DNA of 33,938 nt from CAZRIE01 sp964600075 (GCA_964600075.1 CAZRIE010000039.1:1-33938), one strand, 5' to 3'; counted from the first letter of the stretch, positions 1-9,375 are shown. Numbers and translations are program-made. Notes: generated by a model not told the origin, from the letters alone.

Positions 1-2
1 CA

Positions 3-527
3 TCTGTCGTTCGTGCGGTGACCATGTTCTCGTTCGTCGCCTATGCGCTACACCTGAACCGACCGAGCGATACCTTTAATACTTTAGCCTTATCGATGTT
101 TTTTATTCTACTGGTCATTGACCCGAACCTTCTATTTCATGTGGGTTTTCAAATGAGCTATGCGGCCGTGCTAGCTATTGTTTGGGTGTATCCGCTTTTG
201 CAGAAGTTATGGTATCCAAAAAATAAAATTCTACGATATTTCTGGCAACTAATTTCAGTGAGCATCGCGGCGCAATTGGGAGTATTATCAATTAGCCTAT
301 TCTATTTTCACCAATTTCCAGGACTGTTCTTCATCTCCAACCTTGTAATCATTCCTGCCTTAGGGTTGATTTTGGGGATGGGCATAGTAGTCATCCTTCT
401 TGCGCTCTTGAACCTACTGCCCGATTTTTTGGTATCGCTCTATGATACGTTGATTCATTGGATGAATTCCATAATAGGTTGGGTCGCAGAGCAGGAAGCT
501 TTTTGTATTTCGAAATATTTCTTTTGA
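3..527 (+). pseudogene. comEC: ComEC/Rec2 DNA-uptake channel, fragment before a frameshift (5' end outside window)
   Basis: This is the middle of a ComEC/Rec2 family inner-membrane channel, which carries single-stranded DNA across the cytoplasmic membrane during natural transformation. The reading frame is already open at base 3, so the gene begins outside the window. The visible peptide has the typical competence-domain run RPSDTFNTLALS, then FHVGFQMSYAAV, followed by several hydrophobic helices. It stops at 525-527 after EAFCISKYFF. The neighbouring frame reads on as FRNISFDEIQLLLAYGI, which is what I would expect next in the family. A single extra T in the run at 500-504 would explain the break, so this is either a real mutation or a homopolymer sequencing error. 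The rest of the protein is encoded at 544-1113. The family assignment is firm; whether the gene is truly broken is open. Confidence 0.85.
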
Positions 528-543
528 TGAGATTCAACTACTA

Positions 544-1113
544 TTGGCGTATGGTATCTTAATCTTTTTAGTACTTTTTCTTAGCAAACCGAACTTTAAA
601 AAAGCGGTCTCCTTGGTTGTTGTAATTATCGGTTTTCAATTATGGTTGCTCTACACGACCCATCGGACGGAACAAAAAAACACCTTGTTCTTAGCGCATC
701 AGATTCGAAACTCCGTTTTGATGCACCAAAATGGGAGAAACTTAATTGTCACTGCCCAAGATAACGATCGCATACAAAGAATGGTTACAGATTATCAAGT
801 CGCTCAACGAATTACATCCGTAGACTACGGGCCTATTCAGAATAGTTATCAATGGCACGATGAAAATATTCTGATAATCGATAGTCTTGGCATTTATCCT
901 GAGAAAACAGTAAACTTAGATTATTTGGTGCTGACCCAATCCCCAAAACTAAATCTTGAACGATTAATCAATGAGACTGCTCCCAAAGTCATTATTGCTG
1001 ATGGTAGCAACTATAGAAGTTATATAAACCGATGGGCAGCTACCTGCAAGAAAAGAAAACTCCCTTTTCACTATACGGGTGAAAAGGGAGCTTTTTATTT
1101 TAATTTAGATTGA
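544..1113 (+). pseudogene. comEC: ComEC C-terminal fragment after the frameshift
   Basis: This is the continuation of comEC in the next frame. The frame is open from about base 499 and gives FRNISFDEIQLLLAYG, so the TTG at 544 is only the first start-like codon and not a real start. One transmembrane helix (GILIFLVLFL) and a second hydrophobic stretch (VSLVVVIIGFQLWLLY) are followed by a soluble C-terminal domain of about 140 residues. In position this matches the metallo-beta-lactamase-like tail of ComEC, but no HxHxDH metal motif is visible, as expected for the degenerate tail I associate with Bacteroidetes members. The last codons (KLPFHYTGEKGAFYF) overlap a perfect terminator hairpin. The gene converges on the peptide transporter with only 3 bp between the stop codons. 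Confidence 0.8.
1060..1101. terminator. Bidirectional intrinsic terminator inside the comEC 3' end
   Basis: A 12-bp perfect stem (CTCCCTTTTCAC at 1060-1071 and GTGAAAAGGGAG at 1079-1090) encloses a 7-nt loop. It is followed by CTTTTTATTTT on the plus strand. On the minus strand the stem is followed by GTTTTCTTTTC. It can therefore end both comEC and the convergent transporter transcript. The hairpin lies wholly inside comEC codons. Confidence 0.85.
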
Positions 1114-1116
1114 TAT

Positions 1117-2505
1117 TTATTGTATTCCGCCTCTTTCTAGAGTATCGCCACTTGTCATTTCTCTCTCGTCATCTTCGGCCCCATGGGTCAAGGCCTTTAG
1201 TTTTTTGAAAAATAACCCGATCAAAAGACTAAATAAAATACAGAAAATCGCAATACCGGTAAACACTTTATATTCACCAAATTGTGATGCAGACTCGCCC
1301 AAAAGACCCGCTAATTTATTCCCAAGTCCGGTAGTCGCAAAATATAGTCCCATCATCAACGAGGCGTATTTTGCCGGAGCTAATTTGGTAACAAATGAAA
1401 GTGATACTGGCGACAAGCTAAGTTCACCGACGGTATGGAACAAATAAGCCAAAACCAGCCAATACATGGCAGATGATCCTGTACTTTGATATTGTGCCGT
1501 TGCGGCTGTCATAAACAAAAACCCAGTACCCATAATAATAAGGCCCATAATCATTTTAAACAATGAGGACGCTTGCTTGCCTTTCAATTTTCGCTTGGCC
1601 CAATAGCCCGCAACTGCAGTTCCGAGGGTAATAATAAAGAATGCATTAGCAGCCTGAAACCATGAGGCCGGTACTTCCCATCCCATGAACATTCTGTTCG
1701 TATAGTCCTTGGCATATAAATTCATTAAGCCCCCGGCTTGTTCGAAGGCCCCAAAAAATACGATTACCATTAAGAAAGAGATAATCAGTACGATAACCCT
1801 ATCCTTTTCAATTTTGGTTAGAGGTCTATTCAAGGATTCCCGATCTTCAACATTTTCCGATTTACCCAAATAATCGCCGATGCCATGAAGGTATTTTTGA
1901 CCAAGAACAAATTGAATAAGGCCAAAAAGCATACAAATGCCTGCAAGCCCGAATCCATAGTGCCAGCCATAAACTTCACCCACGTATCCAACTATCAAGC
2001 TCGAAAGAAACGCACCTACATTGATTCCTATATAAAAAATCGTAAATCCTTTATCTCTTCTTATATCACCTTTTTTGTACAAGCCCCCGACCATTGTCGA
2101 AATATTGGGTTTCAGCATACCAACACCTGAAATGATGAATCCGAGACCCGTATAAAATGCCCACATTTGCTCGATGGCCAAAATACTATGACCAATGACG
2201 AGAAGAATTGCACCCACAATTACAGCCTTCTTTTGTCCCAGAATTCTGTCAGCTATAATTCCGCCCGGTATAGAGGCCACATAAACCAACATGGTATACC
2301 AACCGTAAAGCGCCAGAGCCTCGTTATTTGTCCAGCCAAGACCGGGATTCGTCTCAGTGGTCTTGGTTACCAGATACAAAACCAGTATAGCCCGCATTCC
2401 GTAATACGAAAAACGTTCCCACATTTCCGTAAAAAAGAGAATATATAATCCAACAGGATGGCCAAAAAGTTCTTTTTGATGCGCTGCTTTGATTGTTTCT
2501 GCCAT
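1117..2505 (-). CDS. POT/PTR2 family proton-coupled peptide transporter
   Basis: A 462-residue MFS-type inner-membrane protein of the proton-dependent oligopeptide transporter family, which imports di- and tripeptides with protons. The family motif ExxERFxYY is present in the first helix (E27, E30-R31-F32, Y34-Y35). The PTR2 signature region GELSLSPVSLSFV lies in the C-terminal half, with about 12 hydrophobic helices overall. Length is normal for bacterial members. The start at 2505 sits just before TM1 and gives the usual short cytoplasmic N-terminus. It lies 61 bp downstream of the S9 dipeptidyl peptidase on the same strand, with no separate promoter seen, so the two are probably co-transcribed. 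A secreted peptidase producing dipeptides followed by a dipeptide importer makes functional sense. The exact substrate range cannot be read from the sequence. Confidence 0.93.
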   Translation of the reverse strand: MAETIKAAHQKELFGHPVGLYILFFTEMWERFSYYGMRAILVLYLVTKTTETNPGLGWTNNEALALYGWYTMLVYVASIPGGIIADRILGQKKAVIVGAILLVIGHSILAIEQMWAFYTGLGFIISGVGMLKPNISTMVGGLYKKGDIRRDKGFTIFYIGINVGAFLSSLIVGYVGEVYGWHYGFGLAGICMLFGLIQFVLGQKYLHGIGDYLGKSENVEDRESLNRPLTKIEKDRVIVLIISFLMVIVFFGAFEQAGGLMNLYAKDYTNRMFMGWEVPASWFQAANAFFIITLGTAVAGYWAKRKLKGKQASSLFKMIMGLIIMGTGFLFMTAATAQYQSTGSSAMYWLVLAYLFHTVGELSLSPVSLSFVTKLAPAKYASLMMGLYFATTGLGNKLAGLLGESASQFGEYKVFTGIAIFCILFSLLIGLFFKKLKALTHGAEDDEREMTSGDTLERGGIQ

Positions 2506-2566
2506 AATTAATTCAATTAGTTTGTGTTTGGTTATTTTCTATTTTGGGGTATGGTGATGAAATCCA

Positions 2567-4804
2567 TTAACCCTTTATTTTTTGGGCATCCGTTGCAGGT
2601 TGATCAGTTCCTCTCTTTGGCTTTTCCTCTTTTTTGTCCCTTAAACTTTCGTTTGCAAAATCGGTCATCTTATTATAAAGATGCACTCGTGTATTACCGC
2701 CGTAAATACCATGGTTCTTATCAGGATAGATGGCCCAATCGAACTGTTTGTTGGCCTGTACCAAAGCTTCAATCATGCGCATCGAATGCTGCGCGTGAAC
2801 ATTATCATCACCCGAACCATGAACCAGCAAATAATCGCCCTGTAAAAGTTCAGGGTAGTTTAAGGGAGAGTTCTCATCATATCCCCCGGGGTTCTCTTGT
2901 GGCGTACGCATAAAACGTTCCGTGTATATGGTGTCGTAAAAACGCCAAGAAGTCACCGGTGCAACGGCAATAGCCATTTCAAAAACGTCACTGCCCTTTA
3001 AAAGACAATTTGTAGCCATATGCCCGCCAAAGCTCCAGCCCCAGATACCAGTTCGATTCTCATCTATATAGGGCAATTCGCTTAATTTTTCGGCAGCAGC
3101 TATTTGGTCTTCGGTCTCGTATTTGACTAAATTCAAATAGGTCGATTTTTTGAAGTCGGCACCTTTAAATCCGGTTCCCCGACCATCTACACAGACAATA
3201 ATGTAACCTTCGTAAGCCAATTGCTGGTGCCAATAGTCGCGGTCGCCCATCCATCGATTAACGACGCTTTGAGAACCTGGGCCGCTATACTGATACATTA
3301 ACAAAGGGTATTTTTTAGAAGGGTCAAAGTTTTTTGGTTTAATCATGTACATATTCAAATCATTACCATTGATTGAAATAGTCGAAAATTCCCTCGGACT
3401 CAATGCATATCCTTTCAATTTTGTGATCAAGGCAGAATTATTCTTTATCTCCTTAATCTTTTTGCCACTGAGCGCCTTGTGCAACATATAAGACGGGGGT
3501 GTTGTAGCATTGGAATACGTATGTATAAAATAAGTGAAGTCTTCGCTGAAATCAGCGGAATTGGTGCCTTCTTCAGCTACCAAGGCCTTTTTGTTCTTAC
3601 CACTACTTTCGATGCTATAGACGCCCCGATTTATGGACCCGTTTTGGGTAGACTGGTAATACACCTTATCCTCATTTTGGTCATAGCCGTAATACTTGGT
3701 TACTACCCATGGCCCTTTTGTAATCTGGTTTATCAAGTTGCCATCATGGTCGCGTAGGTAGATGTGGTTATAGCCGTCTTTTTCGCTTGTCCAAATAAAA
3801 CTATCGTCCGCTAAAAAAGTGAGGTTATCTGTAATGTTTACATAGGCATCATCTTTTTCTTCAAGTAAAACAGCAACCGTATTATTTTTCGCATTTACCG
3901 CATGTAGCTTTAGGTCATTTTGGTGACGATTTAATGTCTGTACGCTCAATTGGTTCGGACTGTTCATCCATTTTATACGGGGCATATAATAGGGGTCTCC
4001 CAAGTCGACATTTGATATGCTTCCCGATTTCAAATCGAATAGATGTAAAGTGACTACAGCATTATCTTGTCCAGCTTTAGGATACTTAAACGTTTCTTTA
4101 GTGGGATAAAGTTCCTTCCCGTAAACATCCATAGAAAATTGGGGAACGTTTGTCTCATCGAAGCGCAGGAAGGCGATTTTAGTTCCATCGGAATTCCATG
4201 CGAATGCCCGTACAAATGCAAATTCCTCTTCATAGACCCAATCGGTCACCCCATTGATAATTTTATTCTTTTCACCATCGACAGTGACCTTACTAGTTTC
4301 TTTTGTCGCGATATCAAAAAGATAGAGATTGTTATCCCGCACATAAGCGACCTGCTTTCCGTCAGGGGATAATGCGGGTTCTTGAATTTTAGCCTCTGAA
4401 ACCTTGGTCAGCGCCTTTGTCTTAATATCGTATACATAAAAAATACCTAGGGTAGAATGTCTGAATATGGCTTCGAGATCAGTAGCTAATAGCAATTTTG
4501 ATTCATCGTCACTGAACGTATAGGAAGAGAATTTTTGGATTTCTGATAGATTGGCAGTATTCACGATTGTTTCAACCTTCTCTAAAGTGGCATAATCATA
4601 TTTATCGATTGAACTTACATTGCCTGCAGCAGTCGTATTGAGAATAGTATACTGCTTACCGTTTTTCATAGAACGCAACGCATCGAGTATTTCAGTTTTG
4701 AACTCCTTTCCATACACTTCCTCTACCGTTATCTGCTTATCTTGAGCCGCGGATATGCTTAATATAGCTAGGATGGAGATCAGGGTGAAAATTAACTTTT
4801 GCAT
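2567..4804 (-). CDS. S9B dipeptidyl peptidase IV, secreted
   Basis: A 745-residue serine exopeptidase of the DPP IV (S9B) family, which removes N-terminal dipeptides, typically Xaa-Pro. A signal peptide covers about residues 1-20 (LISILAILSISAAQ), so the enzyme is exported. A DPPIV_N beta-propeller spans roughly 90-470 and carries the substrate N-terminus-binding Glu pair in WVYEEEF (about 189-195). The alpha/beta-hydrolase domain follows with nucleophile Ser591 in GWSFGG, Asp666 in GSGDDNVH and His698 in DKNHGIYGG. The Asp-His spacing equals that of human DPP4 as I recall it. Length is typical. It is first in a likely operon with the peptide transporter. The C-terminal tail after about residue 725 is charged (KKEEKPKRG) and probably disordered. 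Confidence 0.95.
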   Translation of the reverse strand: MQKLIFTLISILAILSISAAQDKQITVEEVYGKEFKTEILDALRSMKNGKQYTILNTTAAGNVSSIDKYDYATLEKVETIVNTANLSEIQKFSSYTFSDDESKLLLATDLEAIFRHSTLGIFYVYDIKTKALTKVSEAKIQEPALSPDGKQVAYVRDNNLYLFDIATKETSKVTVDGEKNKIINGVTDWVYEEEFAFVRAFAWNSDGTKIAFLRFDETNVPQFSMDVYGKELYPTKETFKYPKAGQDNAVVTLHLFDLKSGSISNVDLGDPYYMPRIKWMNSPNQLSVQTLNRHQNDLKLHAVNAKNNTVAVLLEEKDDAYVNITDNLTFLADDSFIWTSEKDGYNHIYLRDHDGNLINQITKGPWVVTKYYGYDQNEDKVYYQSTQNGSINRGVYSIESSGKNKKALVAEEGTNSADFSEDFTYFIHTYSNATTPPSYMLHKALSGKKIKEIKNNSALITKLKGYALSPREFSTISINGNDLNMYMIKPKNFDPSKKYPLLMYQYSGPGSQSVVNRWMGDRDYWHQQLAYEGYIIVCVDGRGTGFKGADFKKSTYLNLVKYETEDQIAAAEKLSELPYIDENRTGIWGWSFGGHMATNCLLKGSDVFEMAIAVAPVTSWRFYDTIYTERFMRTPQENPGGYDENSPLNYPELLQGDYLLVHGSGDDNVHAQHSMRMIEALVQANKQFDWAIYPDKNHGIYGGNTRVHLYNKMTDFANESLRDKKEEKPKRGTDQPATDAQKIKG

Positions 4805-4958
4805 AGTTTGTTAGAAATGTATTAATTCTTCCAAGTTTAGTGATAATTTTATGAAAAACTAAACTTTGGCCGATAAAAACGGCAAAGGTCGTGACTAATT
4901 TGAAACGAGCTAACGTATTGGGCTTTATCAGTATCTTTAAGCACCGAAATTACATTTT

Positions 4959-6281
4959 ATGACAAAGCCTGTCGAGGGATTCTCGAAACGTAGCAAAGAT
5001 GAAAAAATAGATTGGCTGGTTACTAATTATACTAAAAATCCGGAGGGCGCAAAAAAATTATTACAACGCTATTGGAATTCCGAAAACGGGGTACAACAAC
5101 TTCACGATGAGTTTATAGAAAATACCATCACGAACTATTATCTGCCTTTAGGCATCGCTCCTAATTTCCGCATTAACAAGAAACTATATGCCATACCCAT
5201 GGCCATAGAAGAAAGTTCCGTTGTAGCTGCTGCCAGTAAAGCCGCTAAATTTTGGCTTGACCGGGGCGGGTTCAAAACAACGGTCTTAGGCACTGAAAAA
5301 ATCGGACAGGTTCATTTTATGTACAAGGGCGACATTGAAAAATTGAAAAGCTTCTTTGAAGAAGTGAAGCCTAAACTACTATCGGAAACCGGACCGATTA
5401 CCAAAAATATGGAAACACGAGGCGGCGGTATTATAGAGATTGCTTTACGTGATAAGACCAATGAGCTACAGCACTATTTTCAACTGCATTGTACTTTTGA
5501 GACTTTAGATGCTATGGGCGCTAATTTCATCAATTCGTGTCTGGAACAGTTCGCTCAAACCTTTAAAAAGCAGGCCAAATCTTTTTCTTTGTTTTCGAAA
5601 GATGAAAAGGAGATCGAAATTGTAATGAGCATTCTTTCTAACTACGTGCCCAACTGTTTGGTGAGAGCGGAAGTTCAATGCCCTATCACCGAATTATATC
5701 GCGATCACTCTATTTCATCAGAGAAATTCGCCGATAAGATGGTTCAGGCCGTAAAAATCGCCCAAATCGAACCTCATCGGGCGGTAACCCATAATAAGGG
5801 GATTATGAACGGTATCGATGCCGTAGTACTAGCTACAGGGAATGATTTTAGGGCGGTGGAAGCTGGAATTCATGCCTATGCTGCCAAAGACGGACAATAT
5901 ACCAGCCTTACCCATGCCAAAGCCGAAAACGGAATTTTCAGGTTCTGGATAGAAGTGCCCTTGGCATTAGGTACCGTTGGTGGGTTAACAAGCCTACACC
6001 CTTTGGTAAAGTTGGCCTTGGAAATTTTAGGGAAACCTTCAGCAAAAGAGTTGATGCAAATTGTCGCCGTAGCGGGATTGGCACAAAACTTCGCGGCGGT
6101 CCAATCTTTGGTCACTACCGGTATTCAAGAAGGCCACATGAAAATGCACTTGTTGAATATCCTTAACCAATTAGGTGCTACCGAAACCGAAAAGAAAACG
6201 TTGACCAATCATTTCAAAAAGAATTCGGCGACCCACAATGCAGTGGTAGCTGCTTTTAAGAAGTTGAGAAAAGACTCATGA
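4959..6281 (+). CDS. Hydroxymethylglutaryl-CoA reductase, class II
   Basis: A 440-residue class II HMG-CoA reductase, interconverting HMG-CoA and mevalonate. The catalytic set of the Pseudomonas mevalonii enzyme can be placed: Glu84/85 in MAIEESSVVAA, Lys280 in THNKGIMNG, Asp296 in GNDFRAVEAG and His393 in GIQEGHM. Family models often call this class degradative. Here it overlaps a GHMP kinase of the mevalonate type by 4 bp (ATGA at 6278-6281), so I infer a biosynthetic role making mevalonate for isoprenoids. It is cytosolic, with no signal peptide. The ATG at 4959 fits a normal N-terminus (about 430 residues is usual). No confident TAnnTTTG box was found upstream; TATCTTTA near 4932 is a weak candidate. 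Confidence 0.95.
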   Translation: MTKPVEGFSKRSKDEKIDWLVTNYTKNPEGAKKLLQRYWNSENGVQQLHDEFIENTITNYYLPLGIAPNFRINKKLYAIPMAIEESSVVAAASKAAKFWLDRGGFKTTVLGTEKIGQVHFMYKGDIEKLKSFFEEVKPKLLSETGPITKNMETRGGGIIEIALRDKTNELQHYFQLHCTFETLDAMGANFINSCLEQFAQTFKKQAKSFSLFSKDEKEIEIVMSILSNYVPNCLVRAEVQCPITELYRDHSISSEKFADKMVQAVKIAQIEPHRAVTHNKGIMNGIDAVVLATGNDFRAVEAGIHAYAAKDGQYTSLTHAKAENGIFRFWIEVPLALGTVGGLTSLHPLVKLALEILGKPSAKELMQIVAVAGLAQNFAAVQSLVTTGIQEGHMKMHLLNILNQLGATETEKKTLTNHFKKNSATHNAVVAAFKKLRKDS

Positions 6282-7189
6282 CAAAAGAGTTCTACAGCAA
6301 CGGAAAATTACTGCTAACAGGCGAATATGCCGTGCTCGATGGAGCTTTGAGCCTAGCGGTGCCGACAACATTCGGACAATCTTTAAAAGTAGGTGAAATC
6401 AATTCGCCTCAAATAGTTTGGCAAAGTATCGATGAAAAAGGAATTGTTTGGTTCGAAACTACTTTTGTATTGGAGACTTTGCTTTCAGAAAACGGAAAAC
6501 CTTCGAAAGACCCGGTTGCAGAGACCCTTACAAAAGTTCTGAAGGAAGCTAAAAAAATGAATCCCGATTTTTTAAAGGAAAAAAAGGGACATAAAGTCGA
6601 AACCTCGCTTGATTTCCCAAGAGACTGGGGGCTTGGTTCTTCCTCTACTTTAATCAATAACATCGCCCAATGGGCGGAAGTCGATGCATTTCAACTGCTA
6701 TGGAACGCTTTTTCAGGAAGTGGTTATGATATTGCCTGTGCACAGCATGATACACCTATTCTTTATCGCTTGAAAAATGGAAAGCCCATGGTTGAACCAA
6801 TTGATTTTAACCCTCCGTTTACCGATAGCTTATATTTTATCCATCTTGATAAAAAACAAAATAGTAGAGAAGGTATTGCGCGATACCGAAAAATGGAATT
6901 CGATATGCAAAAATTAATACACGAAATTTCCGAAATAACCGAAAATGTAATAGCATGTTCGAGTCTATCCGATTTTGAGGAGTTGCTATCGGAGCATGAG
7001 CAACTTATCTCAAATACATTACAACTACCCACTATTAAAGAATCACTTTTTCCAAATTACAATGGTGCCATTAAAAGTTTGGGTGCTTGGGGCGGCGACT
7101 TTATAATGGCTACCGGAAAGGAGGATACCCCTAAATACTTTGAAGAAAAAGGATATGAAACTGTACTGCCGTATTCAAAAATGGTTTAA
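6278..7189 (+). CDS. GYDIA family GHMP kinase (mevalonate kinase-like)
   Basis: A 303-residue GHMP-superfamily kinase named for its GYDIA motif, seen here in SGSGYDIACA (about 146-155). An N-terminal KLLLTGEYAVLDGA motif (10-23) and the ATP-binding loop GLGSSST (118-124) are present, with a C-terminal LGAWGGDFI motif that closes the active site. In Bacteroidetes this family sits beside HMG-CoA reductase and is thought to phosphorylate mevalonate or phosphomevalonate. The precise step is not shown by the sequence. Translation is probably coupled to the upstream gene because the start and stop codons overlap as ATGA. A strong terminator follows directly after the stop codon. Length is normal and there is no sign of damage. 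Confidence 0.93.
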   Translation: MTKEFYSNGKLLLTGEYAVLDGALSLAVPTTFGQSLKVGEINSPQIVWQSIDEKGIVWFETTFVLETLLSENGKPSKDPVAETLTKVLKEAKKMNPDFLKEKKGHKVETSLDFPRDWGLGSSSTLINNIAQWAEVDAFQLLWNAFSGSGYDIACAQHDTPILYRLKNGKPMVEPIDFNPPFTDSLYFIHLDKKQNSREGIARYRKMEFDMQKLIHEISEITENVIACSSLSDFEELLSEHEQLISNTLQLPTIKESLFPNYNGAIKSLGAWGGDFIMATGKEDTPKYFEEKGYETVLPYSKMV

Positions 7190-7190
7190 A

Positions 7191-7218
7191 AAAAAGCCTT
7201 TCGGTTGAAAGGCTTTTT
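7191..7218. terminator. Bidirectional intrinsic terminator
   Basis: A 12-bp perfect inverted repeat (AAAAAGCCTTTC, loop GGTT, GAAAGGCTTTTT) lies between two convergent genes. It gives a GC stem with a U tract in both directions and starts one base after the GYDIA kinase stop. It also lies 11 bp past the isomerase stop codon on the other strand. Confidence 0.9.
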
Positions 7219-7229
7219 AGTTTTCAGTT

Positions 7230-9350
7230 TTAATAAAAAACGCCGCGCTTGTCTTCTATTTCCGAGGCTTCCCTTAAAGCCTTATAGACAGCTGTATTTA
7301 CCTGACTTGCACGAGAAGACTTTACGGAAGTTGCATAAGTGCTATAGTTATCCAATTTCGGCGCTTCGGTTTTTTTACTAACCGTTAGTTTAAAAATACC
7401 GCTGTTGCCTTCTATTAATTCAGATGTTGTACCCTCTTTCATTGCGAACGCTGCACCTACCACGGAAGGCTCGGAACCTGAACCGGGAATAGTTGGAGAC
7501 TTGACCGTTAATGCCGTTGCTGTTGAAGCACTTACATTATTGTCTTTTGCCAAATCATCCATTGATTTACTTCTATTAGCTGAAAGTATCTGGGCCGCTT
7601 TACGCTCTTTTCTGATTTTAGGAAGCACTGTTCGCGAAGCGTCTTCAACCGATATTAAGCCTTCGTCGTAGGTCTTGGTCAACTGAGTAACTGCGTAGCC
7701 ACTTGCTAAATCAAAGCGTTTGATGTCACCTATTTTAGTATCTTCCCTAAAAGCCCATTGAACGATATTTCGTTGAGCTGAAAGTCCGGGAAGGTTTTCA
7801 TCGGTAGCCTTGATTTTGTTGACAGGGCGCACCGCATACTCGCTTTCCTTAGCCAAATCTGAAAAGGCCTTTTCGGAAGAGATAGATTCCATTTCAAATT
7901 TTGTTGCATCGGTAAACAAAGTATTGACCGTTTCTTCAGAAGGTTCAATTTCACGCGCCAGTGTAGCAACTTGCACAATATCTTGCTTCTCGTCGACTTT
8001 GATGACGTGAAAACCGAAATCAGTCTCCACCATTCCAATAGCTCCTATTTTATTGCCAAAGGCAAAGTCGTTGAACTTGGGCACCATTCTTCCCTCTTGA
8101 AAATACCCTAAATCACCACCGTTCGGGGCTGAAGGACCATCTGAGTTATCCCTAGCTAACTCAACAAACTTGGCGTCTTTCTTTCTAGCTTCCCGTAGTA
8201 AGCGTTTGGCCTCTGCCTCTGCCTCTTCTTTGGTTCTCTTAACTTCAGGATTTGCTCTTTCTGCTCCTACATAGCCAATTAGAATATGGCTTGCCTTAAC
8301 CGAGCCATTGGGTTTTCTGCCGACCATTTTAGAAACCTTAAAATAATCCCCATCCCTATACGGACCATATAACTCACCGACCTCTAAGGTCATCAACGTA
8401 TCGGCAAACTTAGCGGGTAACGTATTTTTGGCTTTGTATATCGTGTCGAATTTAATATCAGAATTACGATCTAAAAAGGCGGTCACATCGGTTGCAGTCC
8501 GAAATCCTTGTATCGTATCGTTCTTATCCGTTTGTGCATTGTATTCGACGGTTTCGTCCATAAGTTTTGCAATGGCATCCTTTACCGCTTTTTCATCTGC
8601 CACAGAAGCTTTTTCCTCAAAATACACAAATTGAATATCTCTTGCAGGCTCTTGTTTGAAATCTTCTTTATGGGCGTTAATGTAAGTTTGCATTTCGCTC
8701 TTAGAAACTATTATCGAACTATCGGCGATAGATGTAAAGGGAATACGGACATATTTGATATCAACCTTGTCATTGGCGAGACGATAATCTAGCTCTCCTT
8801 CTTTTAACGTGGCCCCCACCCCGGCTTTAATTAAATTGAAATAGGTTTGCTGCTTGGCATTTTGAATAATGGATTGTTCGTCTTGTAGCCAAAGATTATA
8901 CTGAGAAGGATTGTTGATTTTCATGTCGGCAATAAATGTCCTGAATTTATTTTGATCAAAAATGCCGTTTTCATTCTGAAATTGAGGGTTTTGCGTATAT
9001 GCCGGAATAGTACCGATATAATTCAAGATTTGATCCTGTTCGATATCTACACCCAAACCTTCTAATTGCTGATCTAAAATGGTGTTGCGAACCTCTTGAT
9101 CCCAAACCTGATTTACCGTCTGCATGGTTGATGCGTTAGGCCCCGACCTTCTTGACGCTAAATCTACCTTTTGACGAAAGTCGTCAATAGATATCTCCTC
9201 CCCGTTGATTTCGGCTATACTAGATCCTATTTTCCCCCCACCAAGCTCTCCACTTGTAAAAACACCGGAGATTACAAAAGCAAAAAGGGCCAAACCTATG
9301 ATAAGTATCAAAACGGTTGTCTGTTTTCTAATAGTTTCTAAAATTGCCAT
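7230..9350 (-). CDS. Membrane-anchored SurA/PpiD-like peptidylprolyl isomerase
   Basis: A 706-residue periplasmic folding factor held in the inner membrane. One N-terminal helix (about 11-31, TTVLILIIGLALFAFVISGV) is preceded by a short basic cytoplasmic tail, the PpiD layout. A SurA_N-like chaperone region follows (about 45-190). One parvulin-type rotamase domain spans about 351-455, marked by ASHILIGY, FVELARDNSDGPSAPNGGDLG and GFHVIKV. The C-terminal 250 residues look like a second chaperone region without a clear rotamase core. Its likely clients are outer-membrane proteins. The ATG at 9350 gives the expected N-terminus and has a TAATTTTG box about 26 bp upstream. It is convergent with the GYDIA kinase and shares its terminator. 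PpiD-like describes the architecture only; orthology to Escherichia coli PpiD is not claimed. Confidence 0.92.
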   Translation of the reverse strand: MAILETIRKQTTVLILIIGLALFAFVISGVFTSGELGGGKIGSSIAEINGEEISIDDFRQKVDLASRRSGPNASTMQTVNQVWDQEVRNTILDQQLEGLGVDIEQDQILNYIGTIPAYTQNPQFQNENGIFDQNKFRTFIADMKINNPSQYNLWLQDEQSIIQNAKQQTYFNLIKAGVGATLKEGELDYRLANDKVDIKYVRIPFTSIADSSIIVSKSEMQTYINAHKEDFKQEPARDIQFVYFEEKASVADEKAVKDAIAKLMDETVEYNAQTDKNDTIQGFRTATDVTAFLDRNSDIKFDTIYKAKNTLPAKFADTLMTLEVGELYGPYRDGDYFKVSKMVGRKPNGSVKASHILIGYVGAERANPEVKRTKEEAEAEAKRLLREARKKDAKFVELARDNSDGPSAPNGGDLGYFQEGRMVPKFNDFAFGNKIGAIGMVETDFGFHVIKVDEKQDIVQVATLAREIEPSEETVNTLFTDATKFEMESISSEKAFSDLAKESEYAVRPVNKIKATDENLPGLSAQRNIVQWAFREDTKIGDIKRFDLASGYAVTQLTKTYDEGLISVEDASRTVLPKIRKERKAAQILSANRSKSMDDLAKDNNVSASTATALTVKSPTIPGSGSEPSVVGAAFAMKEGTTSELIEGNSGIFKLTVSKKTEAPKLDNYSTYATSVKSSRASQVNTAVYKALREASEIEDKRGVFY

Positions 9351-9375
9351 AAATGGATTTTTTTAAATCAGTTGG

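Noticed and set aside
2524..2913. 129-codon open frame on the plus strand
   Set aside because: It is antisense to the DPP IV C-terminus, including its catalytic Asp and His region.
4918..4945. Promoter of the HMG-CoA reductase gene at TATCTTTA
   Set aside because: The box deviates in its last base from TAnnTTTG and has no TTG at a suitable distance.
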